A stretch of 7,726 bases of DNA, from NCBI GenBank assembly GCA_947478935.1, contig CANJXV010000118.1, positions 1-7,726 on the forward strand. The letters are read 5' to 3'. The notes under the pieces were generated by a model, which was not told the origin of the DNA, did not search any database, and saw nothing but the letters and a program-made list of their open reading frames with translations. Source of the DNA: Comamonadaceae bacterium. GTDB taxonomy: Bacteria; Pseudomonadota; Gammaproteobacteria; Burkholderiales; Burkholderiaceae_C. How positions within the stretch are numbered: position 1 is the stretch's first letter; every line of letters starts with the position of its first letter. The position numbers and the translations under genes were made by a program. Positions 1 to 5,917 of this stretch are shown here, in pieces.

Positions 1-1062
1 CCCGACACCAGCTACACCGCCAGCACCGACGACATCTACATCAGCCCCAGCCAGGTGCGCCGCTTTAACCTGCATACCGGCGACATGATCGAAGGTGAAG
101 TCCGCACACCCAAAGACGGTGAGCGCTACTTTGCGCTGAACAAGCTCGATAAGGTCAACGGCGGATCGCCCGAGAGCAATAAGCACAAAGTCATGTTCGA
201 GAACTTGACGCCCCTGTTCCCCAAAGTGCAGATGCGCTTGGAGCAGGACAACAAGAGCGACGAGAACATTACGGGGCGCATCATCGACATCATCGCGCCC
301 ATCGGCAAAGGGCAGCGCGCCTTGCTCGTCGCTCCACCCAAAAGCGGTAAGACGGTGATGATGCAGCACATCGCGCATGCGATCTCGGCCAACTACCCCG
401 ACAGCCACATGATGGTCTTGCTGGTCGATGAGCGCCCCGAAGAAGTGACCGAGATGCAGCGCACCGTTCGCGGCGAAGTGATTGCCTCTACCTTTGACGA
501 GCCTGCTTCGCGCCACGTGCATGTAGCCGAGATGGTGATTGAGCGCGCCAAGCGCCTGGTGGAATTGAAAAAAGACGTGGTGATTTTGCTGGACTCGATC
601 ACCCGCCTGGCCCGCGCCTACAACAACGTAGTGCCCTCCAGCGGCAAGGTGCTGACCGGCGGTGTTGATTCCAATGCCTTGCAGCGGCCCAAGCGCTTTT
701 TAGGCGCGGCCCGCAATGTGGAAGAAGGCGGCTCGCTCACCATCATCGCCACCGCGCTGGTTGATACTGGCAGCCGCATGGACGAGGTGATTTTTGAAGA
801 GTTCAAAGGCACGGGTAACTCTGAGATCCACCTGGACCGCCGCCTCTACGAAAAACGTGTGTTCCCCTCCATCCAACTCAACCGCAGCGGTACGCGCCGC
901 GAAGAGTTGCTGCTGGCACCAGAAATTTTGCAAAAGACCCGCATCCTGCGTCAGTTTTTGTACAACATGGACGAGATCGAGTCCATGGAAATGGTGCTCA
1001 AGCAAATGCGCGCCACCAAAACCAATAGCGAATTCTTTGAAATGATGCGCCGCGGCGGCTAA
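1..1062 (+). CDS. rho: Transcription termination factor Rho (5' end missing)
   Basis: Rho is a hexameric RNA-dependent ATPase and helicase that loads on unstructured C-rich RNA and ends transcription. The frame is open from base 1, and 353 residues are visible. The family is about 420 residues long, so roughly the first 65 are outside the window; the in-frame GTG at base 55 lies inside the gene and is not the start. The window opens in the end of the cold-shock-like primary RNA-binding domain (DDIYISPSQVRRFNL, near codons 10-24). Then come the Walker A loop APPKSGKT (codons 111-118), the DERPEEVTEM segment, the Walker B strand VVILLDS, the Q-loop region GGVDSNAL, the R-loop EEFKGTGN, and the NRSGTRREE segment that carries the arginine finger. 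It ends FFEMMRRGG. No residue expected to be essential is missing. The stop at 1060-1062 overlaps the stop of the opposing gene, and no hairpin with a T-run follows it. Confidence 0.98.
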   Translation, partial: PDTSYTASTDDIYISPSQVRRFNLHTGDMIEGEVRTPKDGERYFALNKLDKVNGGSPESNKHKVMFENLTPLFPKVQMRLEQDNKSDENITGRIIDIIAPIGKGQRALLVAPPKSGKTVMMQHIAHAISANYPDSHMMVLLVDERPEEVTEMQRTVRGEVIASTFDEPASRHVHVAEMVIERAKRLVELKKDVVILLDSITRLARAYNNVVPSSGKVLTGGVDSNALQRPKRFLGAARNVEEGGSLTIIATALVDTGSRMDEVIFEEFKGTGNSEIHLDRRLYEKRVFPSIQLNRSGTRREELLLAPEILQKTRILRQFLYNMDEIESMEMVLKQMRATKTNSEFFEMMRRGG

Positions 1063-1364
1063 GCCTGGCCGCTATGTTGGTCTAGTAGGTCTTGCAAATT
1101 GCTGCGGATCTGCGCTTCGATTTGCTTTTGAAAGCTGCCCAGTAAAAAGCCCAGCTGCGCGCGCAATTCGAAACTATCTGCGCGCACCCGCAAGCTGCCC
1201 TTGGCGCCGGTGCGGCTGAACATAATTTCATCTTCTATGTGCCCCAGCTTGGACTCGCAGGCCATGCCCCAATCGGCTTGAGCCTGGACAATCCACTCCT
1301 GCGCAATCTCCCGGGCCTTGGGCAGGCCCAGCGCATGGGTTTGGCTAATGAACAGCTCGGGCAT
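1059..1364 (-). CDS. Polyhydroxyalkanoic acid system family protein
   Basis: This small protein of 101 residues matches, from memory, the PHA_gran_rgn family, which is often found near polyhydroxyalkanoate storage genes in proteobacteria. Its molecular role is not well established. Recognisable features are an N-terminal HALGLPKAREIAQEW helix, a central acidic-to-basic segment running into SRTGAKGSLRV, and the family-like block ELRAQLGFLLGSF, followed by a C-terminal amphipathic helix (IEAQIRSNLQDLLDQ). There is no signal peptide, membrane segment or cysteine cluster. An in-frame TTG directly precedes the ATG at 1364; I prefer the ATG, although neither has a Shine-Dalgarno sequence. The gene starts 24 bases after the ndh stop and has the same direction, so the two probably share a transcript and may be translationally coupled. 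Its TAG stop overlaps the rho stop by four bases, tail to tail. The family call is confident; the function is not. Confidence 0.8.
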   Translation of the reverse strand: MPELFISQTHALGLPKAREIAQEWIVQAQADWGMACESKLGHIEDEIMFSRTGAKGSLRVRADSFELRAQLGFLLGSFQKQIEAQIRSNLQDLLDQHSGQA

Positions 1365-1388
1365 CAACTGGCGTTAAACAAATGGCGC

Positions 1389-2717
1389 TTAGTGCAGCTT
1401 GACATGCGACTCGGTGCGCCGGGTGATCGCACGGGTCAGGGTTTCCAGCGCTACTTTGGTGATGCCGTGCAAAGCCAATTCGTGCATTTTGTAGAGCGAG
1501 GTGTACATTATTCGGGCAATGAAGCCATCGATGAACAAGCTGCCTTGCATGATGCCGCCCATCAAACTACCCACTGCGCTGTAATCGCCCAGAGACACCA
1601 GTGAACCAAAATCGCGGTAGTGGTAGGGCTCTAGCGTCTGGCCGCGCATGCGACGCACAATTTGGCGGCGCAAATGGCTGGCCTGCTGGTGCGCCGCCTG
1701 GGCACGCGGCGGCACCATGGCGTTTTTTTCCGGCCAAGGGCAGGCGGCGCAGTCGCCCATAGCGAATATGTTCTCGTCCCGCGTGCTTTGCAAAGTTTGG
1801 TGCACCACTAACTGGTGAATGCGGTTAGTTTCCAGACCATCAATGTTTTGCAAAAACTCTGGCGCTTTGATACCGGCTGCCCACACCACCAACTCGGCCG
1901 GAATACGGGTGCCATCGGCTAATTCGACATGGTGTGCACCCACACCCGAAACCCGCGCATTGATGTGCACCACAATGCCCAAACCTTCCAGCAACTCATG
2001 CGCCCCGAGCGATATGCGCGGCGACAAAGCCGGTAGCACGCGGTCTGCTGCCTCGATCAAATGCAGCTTGATATCGCGCTCGGGGTTGATGGTGTCCAGT
2101 CCAAACGCCACCACTTCGCGCGTGGTGCGGTGTAGCTGGGCTATCAGCTCCACACCTGTCGCACCGGCACCGATCACCGCGAGTTGTAATTGCGAAGAAC
2201 GCAGCGCGTCGCTTTGGGCATGGGCGCGGATACAGGCATCGAGCATGCGGCGGTGAAAACGTTCAGCGTCGGCCAAGGTTTCGAGCTTGAGCGCATGCTC
2301 TTCCACACCTGGCGTACCAAAGTCATTGCTGCGGCTGCCCACCGCAATCACCAAGGTGTCATAAGGAATACTGTGCTGCTGGGTAACCAGAACGCCGTCT
2401 TCATCGACGAAGGGCGCCACATGCACCAAACGCTGCGCCCTGTCCAGGCCGTTCATCTCGCCCAAGCGGTACTTGAAATGATGCCAATGGGCCTGTGCCA
2501 GGTAGTTCAGCTCATGACGCCCCACGTCCATGCTGCCTGCGGCGATTTCATGCAGCTTGGGCTTCCAGACGTGGGTGCGGGCTTTTTCTACCAGGGTGAC
2601 GTCGGCCAGTCCTTTGCGCGCCAGGGAATCGCCCAGACTGGTGGCTAGTTCCAAACCCGATGCACCCCCGCCGACGATAACAATACGATGGGGGGGCGAA
2701 TTAGGCGTAGAAGTCAT
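1389..2717 (-). CDS. ndh: Type II NADH:quinone oxidoreductase (NDH-2)
   Basis: This is a single-subunit, non-proton-pumping NADH dehydrogenase. It passes electrons from NADH through FAD to the quinone pool at the inner face of the cytoplasmic membrane. The protein has 442 residues from the ATG, close to 434 for E. coli Ndh. The FAD-binding GGGASG lies near residues 16-21, the NADH-binding GAGATG near 183-188, the second FAD contact AMGD near 319-322, and the quinone-site motif AQAAHQQ near 339-345. The C-terminal region GSLVSLGDYSAVGSLMG, the amphipathic membrane-anchoring helix that follows it, and the last residues KLH closely resemble E. coli Ndh as I recall it. This separates it from sulfide:quinone reductases and rubredoxin reductases. 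An in-frame TTG precedes the ATG, and no Shine-Dalgarno sequence is visible for either. The PHA-system gene follows 24 bases downstream; the monooxygenase gene is divergent. Confidence 0.94.
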   Translation of the reverse strand: MTSTPNSPPHRIVIVGGGASGLELATSLGDSLARKGLADVTLVEKARTHVWKPKLHEIAAGSMDVGRHELNYLAQAHWHHFKYRLGEMNGLDRAQRLVHVAPFVDEDGVLVTQQHSIPYDTLVIAVGSRSNDFGTPGVEEHALKLETLADAERFHRRMLDACIRAHAQSDALRSSQLQLAVIGAGATGVELIAQLHRTTREVVAFGLDTINPERDIKLHLIEAADRVLPALSPRISLGAHELLEGLGIVVHINARVSGVGAHHVELADGTRIPAELVVWAAGIKAPEFLQNIDGLETNRIHQLVVHQTLQSTRDENIFAMGDCAACPWPEKNAMVPPRAQAAHQQASHLRRQIVRRMRGQTLEPYHYRDFGSLVSLGDYSAVGSLMGGIMQGSLFIDGFIARIMYTSLYKMHELALHGITKVALETLTRAITRRTESHVKLH

Positions 2718-2875
2718 CAAAGTATTTTAGAAGCTATGTTGGCGGTGCTTCGATGACGCACGCCAAGTCGGTAGCCGCGCGGGCGACAGCCAGCTGCGAT
2801 TTCGAGGTCGATAATCATCCGTTAGCCAGCGTTAATCTAGGACCCCAGCGTCGGTCAACTGCCTTGCGCCCTGCC
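2718..2875. promoter_or_regulatory. Divergent intergenic region between ndh and the monooxygenase gene
   Basis: If the monooxygenase starts at 2876, this 158-base stretch must hold both divergent promoters. On the minus strand a TAAAAT box (2724-2729) sits only six bases before the ndh ATG. Transcription from it would begin at or near the start codon, and no matching -35 hexamer lies 16-18 bases upstream. On the plus strand I found no convincing -35/-10 pair; TAATCT at 2833-2838 is the nearest and has no acceptable partner. An in-frame ATG at 2753 would extend the monooxygenase into this region, but the encoded 41 residues have no recognisable family character. I see no clear palindromic operator and no FNR box. 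Confidence 0.35.
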
Positions 2876-4339
2876 ATGCCCAATTCACCACCATCGTCTG
2901 ATTCGCGCGTACACACCGTCATTGTGGTCGGCGCTGGCTTTGCCGGCGTGGGTGCGGCCATTGCCTTGCACAAAGCCGGTATCGATTTTTTGATGCTGGA
3001 AAAAGCCGCAGAACCCGGTGGCGTTTGGCGCGACAACACCTATCCGGACTGCGCTTGCGATATTCCCTCAAGCTTTTACTCTTACTCTTTCGCGCCGAAT
3101 CCGCGCTGGAGCCGCATGTTCGCGCGGCAGGCAGAAATCAAGGACTATTGCGCGAGCACCGTATCTACCTTCGGCCTATTGCCGCACTTGCGCTTGAACT
3201 GTGAAATGCACAAGGCTAGCTGGAATGAAACCGAAAAGCTTTGGCAATTGGAAACCTCGCTAGGCCTGCTGCGCGCGCGCTTTGTAGTGATGGCCTGCGG
3301 GCCTATGCATGTGCCGGTCACGCCAAACATTCCAGGCCTGGAAAGCTTTACCGGGACGCACTTTCACTCGGCCCGTTGGCGGCATGACGTGGACTTGGTC
3401 GGCAAGCGCGTGGCCGTCGTGGGCTCCGGCGCGTCGGCGATTCAGTTTGTACCGGCGATAGCACCCCAGGTGGCGCAACTGACACTTTTTCAGCGCACCG
3501 CGCCCTGGGTGTTGGCGAAGATGGATTTCAACATCTCCCAGAAATGGCAAACCCGCTTCGCGCGCTTTCCCCGGTTACAAAATCTGCTGCGCCGCGCCTT
3601 GTACTTGCAATTTGAATTGCTCAACTACAGCCTGAAATTTCCCCGTGCTATTGCGCGCTTACAAGTAGCAGGCTTAAAAAATATCGCGCGTGGTATCAAG
3701 GACCCAGCCTTGCGACAAAAGGTGACGCCCAATTTCTCGCTGGGTTGCAAACGCATTTTGCAATCGAACACCTGGTATAAAACCCTGGCACAGCCCAAGG
3801 TGCAGGTTTGTTCCGGTATCGCACGTATCGAAGGCAACCGTCTGGTGTCCAGTAACGGCGATAGCTGCGAAGTCGATGTCATCATCTGGGGGACTGGTTT
3901 TGAAGTGGCCGAGCCGCCTGTGGCACAGGCCATCTTTGGACAATCGGGACAGGCACTATCTACCCATTGGAAAGGCTCTGCCAGTGCCTATCTGGGCACC
4001 ATGCTTGAAGATTGCCCCAATTTATTCATGATGTGCGGCCCCAATTTGTATGCTTTTTCGTCGGCCTTTGTCATGATCGAAGCGCAGGTGAAATTCATCC
4101 TGGTGGCCATCCGCAACACCGGGGCCAAGCAGCATGCCAGCATCACGGTGGCGCCCGCCGCCCATCAGGGCTACAACCAAGCGGTGCAATTGGCACTGAA
4201 GAAAACTGTGTGGAACAGTGGCTGCAGCAGCTACTTTATCGACCGTAACGGCAACAACAGCACCAACTGGCCTTGGACTACCTGGTATATGCGCTGGCGT
4301 CTGGCGCGTCTAAGGCCCGGCGATTTCACCACCGGCTAA
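2876..4339 (+). CDS. Baeyer-Villiger-like flavin-containing monooxygenase
   Basis: This is a two-dinucleotide-fold flavoprotein predicted to use FAD, NADPH and O2 to oxygenate a ketone or another soft nucleophile; the substrate is unknown. From the ATG at 2876 it has 487 residues, normal for the family. An upstream in-frame ATG at 2753 would add 41 residues of no family character and leave only 35 bases to the divergent ndh start, so I prefer 2876; neither start has a clear Shine-Dalgarno sequence. Numbering from 2876, the FAD motif GAGFAG is at 19-24 and the first BVMO-type motif is at 48-62 (G48, G49, W51, Y56, P57, D62). The FxGxxxHxxxW fingerprint is at 158-168 (F158, G160, H164, W168), the NADPH motif GSGASA at 183-188, GCKR at 290-293 and WGTGF at 338-342. 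Two fingerprint edge positions differ from consensus: D58 for Gly/Met, and Arg after W168. No signal peptide. Its own terminator follows. Confidence 0.87.
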   Translation: MPNSPPSSDSRVHTVIVVGAGFAGVGAAIALHKAGIDFLMLEKAAEPGGVWRDNTYPDCACDIPSSFYSYSFAPNPRWSRMFARQAEIKDYCASTVSTFGLLPHLRLNCEMHKASWNETEKLWQLETSLGLLRARFVVMACGPMHVPVTPNIPGLESFTGTHFHSARWRHDVDLVGKRVAVVGSGASAIQFVPAIAPQVAQLTLFQRTAPWVLAKMDFNISQKWQTRFARFPRLQNLLRRALYLQFELLNYSLKFPRAIARLQVAGLKNIARGIKDPALRQKVTPNFSLGCKRILQSNTWYKTLAQPKVQVCSGIARIEGNRLVSSNGDSCEVDVIIWGTGFEVAEPPVAQAIFGQSGQALSTHWKGSASAYLGTMLEDCPNLFMMCGPNLYAFSSAFVMIEAQVKFILVAIRNTGAKQHASITVAPAAHQGYNQAVQLALKKTVWNSGCSSYFIDRNGNNSTNWPWTTWYMRWRLARLRPGDFTTG

Positions 4340-4356
4340 ATAAATGGCCGGTTTTT
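4331..4356 (+). terminator. Intrinsic terminator overlapping the monooxygenase stop codon
   Basis: A perfect 6-bp inverted repeat, ACCGGC (4331-4336) and GCCGGT (4347-4352), encloses a 10-base AT-rich loop that contains the TAA stop. It is followed by a T-run ending at 4356. The left arm encodes the last two residues of the monooxygenase. The T-run lies inside the stop-codon side of the convergent crotonase gene. The minus strand lacks a T-run after the hairpin, so this works mainly for the plus-strand gene. Confidence 0.7.
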
Positions 4357-5110
4357 AGGATTTGCTAGATTTTTTCTGCAAAAAGCTGGCAATACGCGCA
4401 TGCACATCCGGGCCCACGCCCTCGTGGCGATAGACCTCGTGCGCAAGGCCGGCACCCAATGGCAGACCGTCGGTTTGCAAAAGTAGTTTTTTATTCGCGC
4501 GATGGCTGAACCAGCTATTGGCCAGCACCTGCTGTGCGTAAATGTCCACTGCGTTAAAGAAATCTTCGTCGGCAAAGCAGCGGTTCACCAAGCCCAAGCT
4601 AAGCGCCTCCTGCGCGCCCACGGTGCGGCAGCTCAGCATCATTTCCATGGCCTGGCTCTGACCCACGCGGCGCGGTAGGCGCTGGCTCATGCCCCACAAG
4701 GGCGTTAAAGCCCATTTGGCATGGGTGTCGGCAAAACGGGCATTGGCACTAGCCACAATAATGTCCGCTGCCAGAGCCAACTCTAAGCCGCCGGTATAGC
4801 AGTGCCCATGCACCGCGCAAATCACCGGCTGGGGCAAATTTGCCAGGCGCTCAATCACCTGCGACTGAAAATGCGCCCGCGGCAATTGCTCGCCCTTGGC
4901 CAAATCGCCCAAGTCGTGCCCAGCAGAAAAGCAGTTGCCCGCGCCGCGCAAGAGCACCAAGCCCACGGTATCGGTCTGCCGCTCCAGATTGCCCAGATGT
5001 GCGTCCAGCGCTTCAAACACTTCGACATTCAAGCTGTTGAGCTTGTCGGGGCGATTGATGGTGAGGACGGCCAGGCCTTGCTTATCGTCGCGTAAAACGG
5101 ATGAAGTCAT
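4355..5110 (-). CDS. Enoyl-CoA hydratase/isomerase (crotonase) family protein
   Basis: This is a crotonase-fold acyl-CoA enzyme of about 251 residues; the family norm is near 258. Family members hydrate, isomerise or cleave acyl-CoA thioesters, and the substrate here cannot be read. Numbering from the ATG at 5110, the oxyanion-hole segments are FSAGHDL (about 61-67) and the GG at 107-108. The first catalytic glutamate is present (E110 in GGLELALAAD). An ungapped match of the next block to rat mitochondrial hydratase puts H130 (FADTHAKW) where the second catalytic glutamate, E164, would be. A DTHA version also occurs, as I recall, in several actinobacterial EchA paralogues, so this looks like a subfamily trait rather than damage. 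Start choice: an AAGGA box sits 10 bases before the ATG and 7 before an adjoining GTG at 5113, so GTG is a real alternative. The gene is convergent with the monooxygenase and separated from tRNA-Pro upstream by a strong terminator. Confidence 0.9.
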   Translation of the reverse strand: MTSSVLRDDKQGLAVLTINRPDKLNSLNVEVFEALDAHLGNLERQTDTVGLVLLRGAGNCFSAGHDLGDLAKGEQLPRAHFQSQVIERLANLPQPVICAVHGHCYTGGLELALAADIIVASANARFADTHAKWALTPLWGMSQRLPRRVGQSQAMEMMLSCRTVGAQEALSLGLVNRCFADEDFFNAVDIYAQQVLANSWFSHRANKKLLLQTDGLPLGAGLAHEVYRHEGVGPDVHARIASFLQKKSSKS

Positions 5111-5125
5111 CACTATTATTTCCTT
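5111..5125 (-). promoter_or_regulatory. Ribosome binding site of the crotonase gene
   Basis: AAGGA (complement of 5121-5125) lies 7 bases before a GTG (5111-5113) and 10 bases before the ATG (5108-5110). The spacing favours GTG and codon preference favours ATG, so the first residue is ambiguous by one codon. It is the only good Shine-Dalgarno sequence I see among the complete genes here. Confidence 0.6.
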
Positions 5126-5162
5126 GAAGCGCCTACAGCGCCGACATCAAAAAAATGCGCCA

Positions 5163-5181
5163 GCCATGCAGTCCGCATGGC
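5163..5181. repeat. Short inverted repeat upstream of the crotonase gene
   Basis: GCCATGC (5163-5169) and GCATGGC (5175-5181) form a perfect 7-bp stem around a 5-base loop. It lies between the tRNA-Pro terminator and the crotonase start. On the minus strand, a run of seven Ts follows about eight bases later (complement of about 5150-5156), too far for a classic terminator. It could be a backup terminator, an operator or chance. Confidence 0.4.
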
Positions 5182-5192
5182 CTTGGGGCCAT

Positions 5193-5229
5193 AAAAAAAG
5201 CCCCCGAGTATCGCTACTTGGAGGCTTTT
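5193..5229 (-). terminator. Strong intrinsic terminator after tRNA-Pro
   Basis: On the minus strand a 15-base arm (complement of 5215-5229) pairs with 5196-5210 around a GCGA loop, a GNRA tetraloop. The stem has one A/C mismatch and one G-U pair. The run of Ts (complement of 5193-5199) overlaps and follows the right arm. It lies 11 bases beyond the tRNA CCA end and should end transcripts from tRNA-Pro and any readthrough from the merR side. The plus strand also carries a hairpin followed by TTTT, so it may act weakly in both directions. Confidence 0.88.
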
Positions 5230-5240
5230 GACTCAACTTT

Positions 5241-5317
5241 TGGTCGGTGTGAAAGGATTCGAACCTTCGACCCCTTGCACCCCATGCAAGTGCGCTACCA
5301 GGCTGCGCCACACACCG
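5241..5317 (-). tRNA. tRNA-Pro, anticodon GGG
   Basis: The minus strand folds into a complete 77-base tRNA with encoded CCA. The acceptor stem is CGGTGTG with CACACCG (C1-G72, A73 discriminator, as in E. coli tRNA-Pro). The D stem is GCGC with GCGC around a loop containing GG. The anticodon stem is CTTGC with GCAAG around the loop ATGGGGT, putting GGG at 34-36 (5281-5283). The T arm is GAAGG, TTCGAAT, CCTTT. It reads CCC and CCU proline codons. A private -10 box lies just upstream and a strong terminator just downstream. It follows merR by 41 bases. The same placement near ihfA and a MerR gene occurs, as I recall, in Pseudomonas aeruginosa. Confidence 0.97.
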
Positions 5318-5329
5318 AACGAACCCGCG

Positions 5330-5335
5330 ATTATA
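5330..5335 (-). promoter_or_regulatory. -10 box of a tRNA-Pro promoter
   Basis: A perfect TATAAT on the minus strand ends 12 bases before tRNA position 1 and is followed by CGCGGG. A GC-rich discriminator like this is typical of stable-RNA promoters under stringent (ppGpp) control. The -35 region at a 17-base spacing (5353-5358, AGGCTT) is a poor match. The promoter is therefore probable from the -10 and its position, but it may rely on an upstream element or an activator. Confidence 0.6.
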
Positions 5336-5358
5336 GCCCGCCCATGTGCAGCAAGCCT

Positions 5359-5805
5359 CTAGGCTGCAGCCAGTAGTTCACGAATTTCGAGCAATTCGGT
5401 GCGCACTTGTTGCCAGGGCATCGCCTCTGCAAAGGCCGCGTTAGACGAAGTTGAAAAGTTGACGGCATCCACGCCGCTAGTGTCCCGGCTCATGCGCTGC
5501 GCATCTTGGGCATCGACACCTGGCGTACGTTTTTTGTCGCGCTCCAGATCCAGGATTTCCTGCATCTTGTTGCGCGCACCACTGATGGTGAAGCCTTGCT
5601 CGTACAACAATTCGCGGATTTTGCGGATCATCAACACTTCATGGTGCTGGTAATAGCGACGGTTGCCGCGACGCTTCATGGGCCGCAGTTGGGTAAATTC
5701 CTGCTCCCAATAGCGCAATACATGGGGCTTGACCCCGCACAAATCCCCCACTTCACCAATGGTGAAGTACCGCTTTGCGGGAATGGATGGAAGTGTGTTT
5801 TCCAT
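5359..5805 (-). CDS. Small MerR-family transcriptional regulator
   Basis: This is a predicted DNA-binding regulator of 148 residues from the ATG at 5805. An in-frame TTG at 5814 would add three residues; neither has a Shine-Dalgarno sequence. The N-terminal MerR domain runs from about residue 12: the helix-turn-helix is in YFTIGEVGDLCGVKPHVLRYW and the wing in RRGNRRYYQHHEV, with the helix pair MIRKIRELLYEQGFTISGARNKM after it. A low-complexity linker with two GVDA units (about 95-115) follows. A short C-terminal helix (WQQVRTELLEIRELLAA) could form the antiparallel dimer coil. There is no metal-binding cysteine set; C23, in the DNA-binding domain, is the only cysteine. The effector and targets are unknown. 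It sits 112 bases after ihfA and 41 before tRNA-Pro. No terminator separates it from either, so it may share the pheT-ihfA transcript. The class call is firm; the function is open. Confidence 0.9.
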   Translation of the reverse strand: MENTLPSIPAKRYFTIGEVGDLCGVKPHVLRYWEQEFTQLRPMKRRGNRRYYQHHEVLMIRKIRELLYEQGFTISGARNKMQEILDLERDKKRTPGVDAQDAQRMSRDTSGVDAVNFSTSSNAAFAEAMPWQQVRTELLEIRELLAAA

Positions 5806-5808
5806 GAA

Positions 5809-5821
5809 AATCAATGTTCTA
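5809..5821 (+). promoter_or_regulatory. Possible IHF-binding site in the merR leader
   Basis: AATCAATGTTCTA matches the IHF core consensus WATCARNNNNTTR at every fixed position but one (C for the first T of TTR). It lies just upstream of the merR ATG, in the transcription unit that encodes IhfA. The motif is short and degenerate, so chance is a serious alternative. Confidence 0.25.
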
Positions 5822-5917
5822 GGGGGAAAAGTGAAGAGATTACTCTAAGTTTGACTGCAAAGCAATCGGGAAAACACAGGAACCCTGATGCGCCAGATGC
5901 GAGGGAGCGGCGTTCGT

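Noticed and set aside
331..354. Ser in place of the E. coli Ala in the Rho Walker A loop (APPKSGKT)
   Set aside because: A conservative change that keeps the P-loop lysine and threonine; probably normal lineage variation.
1365..1367. TTG start codons one codon before the ATG of the PHA-system gene and likewise of ndh (2718-2720)
   Set aside because: The ATG in each case is the more usual start, and no ribosome binding site favours the TTG.
1239..1604. Long plus-strand open frame across the end of ndh and the PHA-system gene
   Set aside because: It is antisense to two recognisable genes, has no family features, and such shadow frames are common in GC-rich DNA.
2721..2750. Resemblance of the bases before ndh to short intergenic repeats seen in some Comamonadaceae
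   Set aside because: No clear inverted repeat and no second copy in the window; the resemblance is too loose to call.
2753..2875. N-terminal extension of the monooxygenase from the ATG at 2753
   Set aside because: The 41 extra residues show no family character, the FAD motif would lie unusually far in, and only 35 bases would remain between two divergent start codons. It stays possible without a mapped transcript start.
5241..5317. tRNA-Pro as an integration site for a genomic island
   Set aside because: There is no integrase, no direct repeat of the tRNA 3' end, and the flanking genes are housekeeping or chromosomally ordinary.
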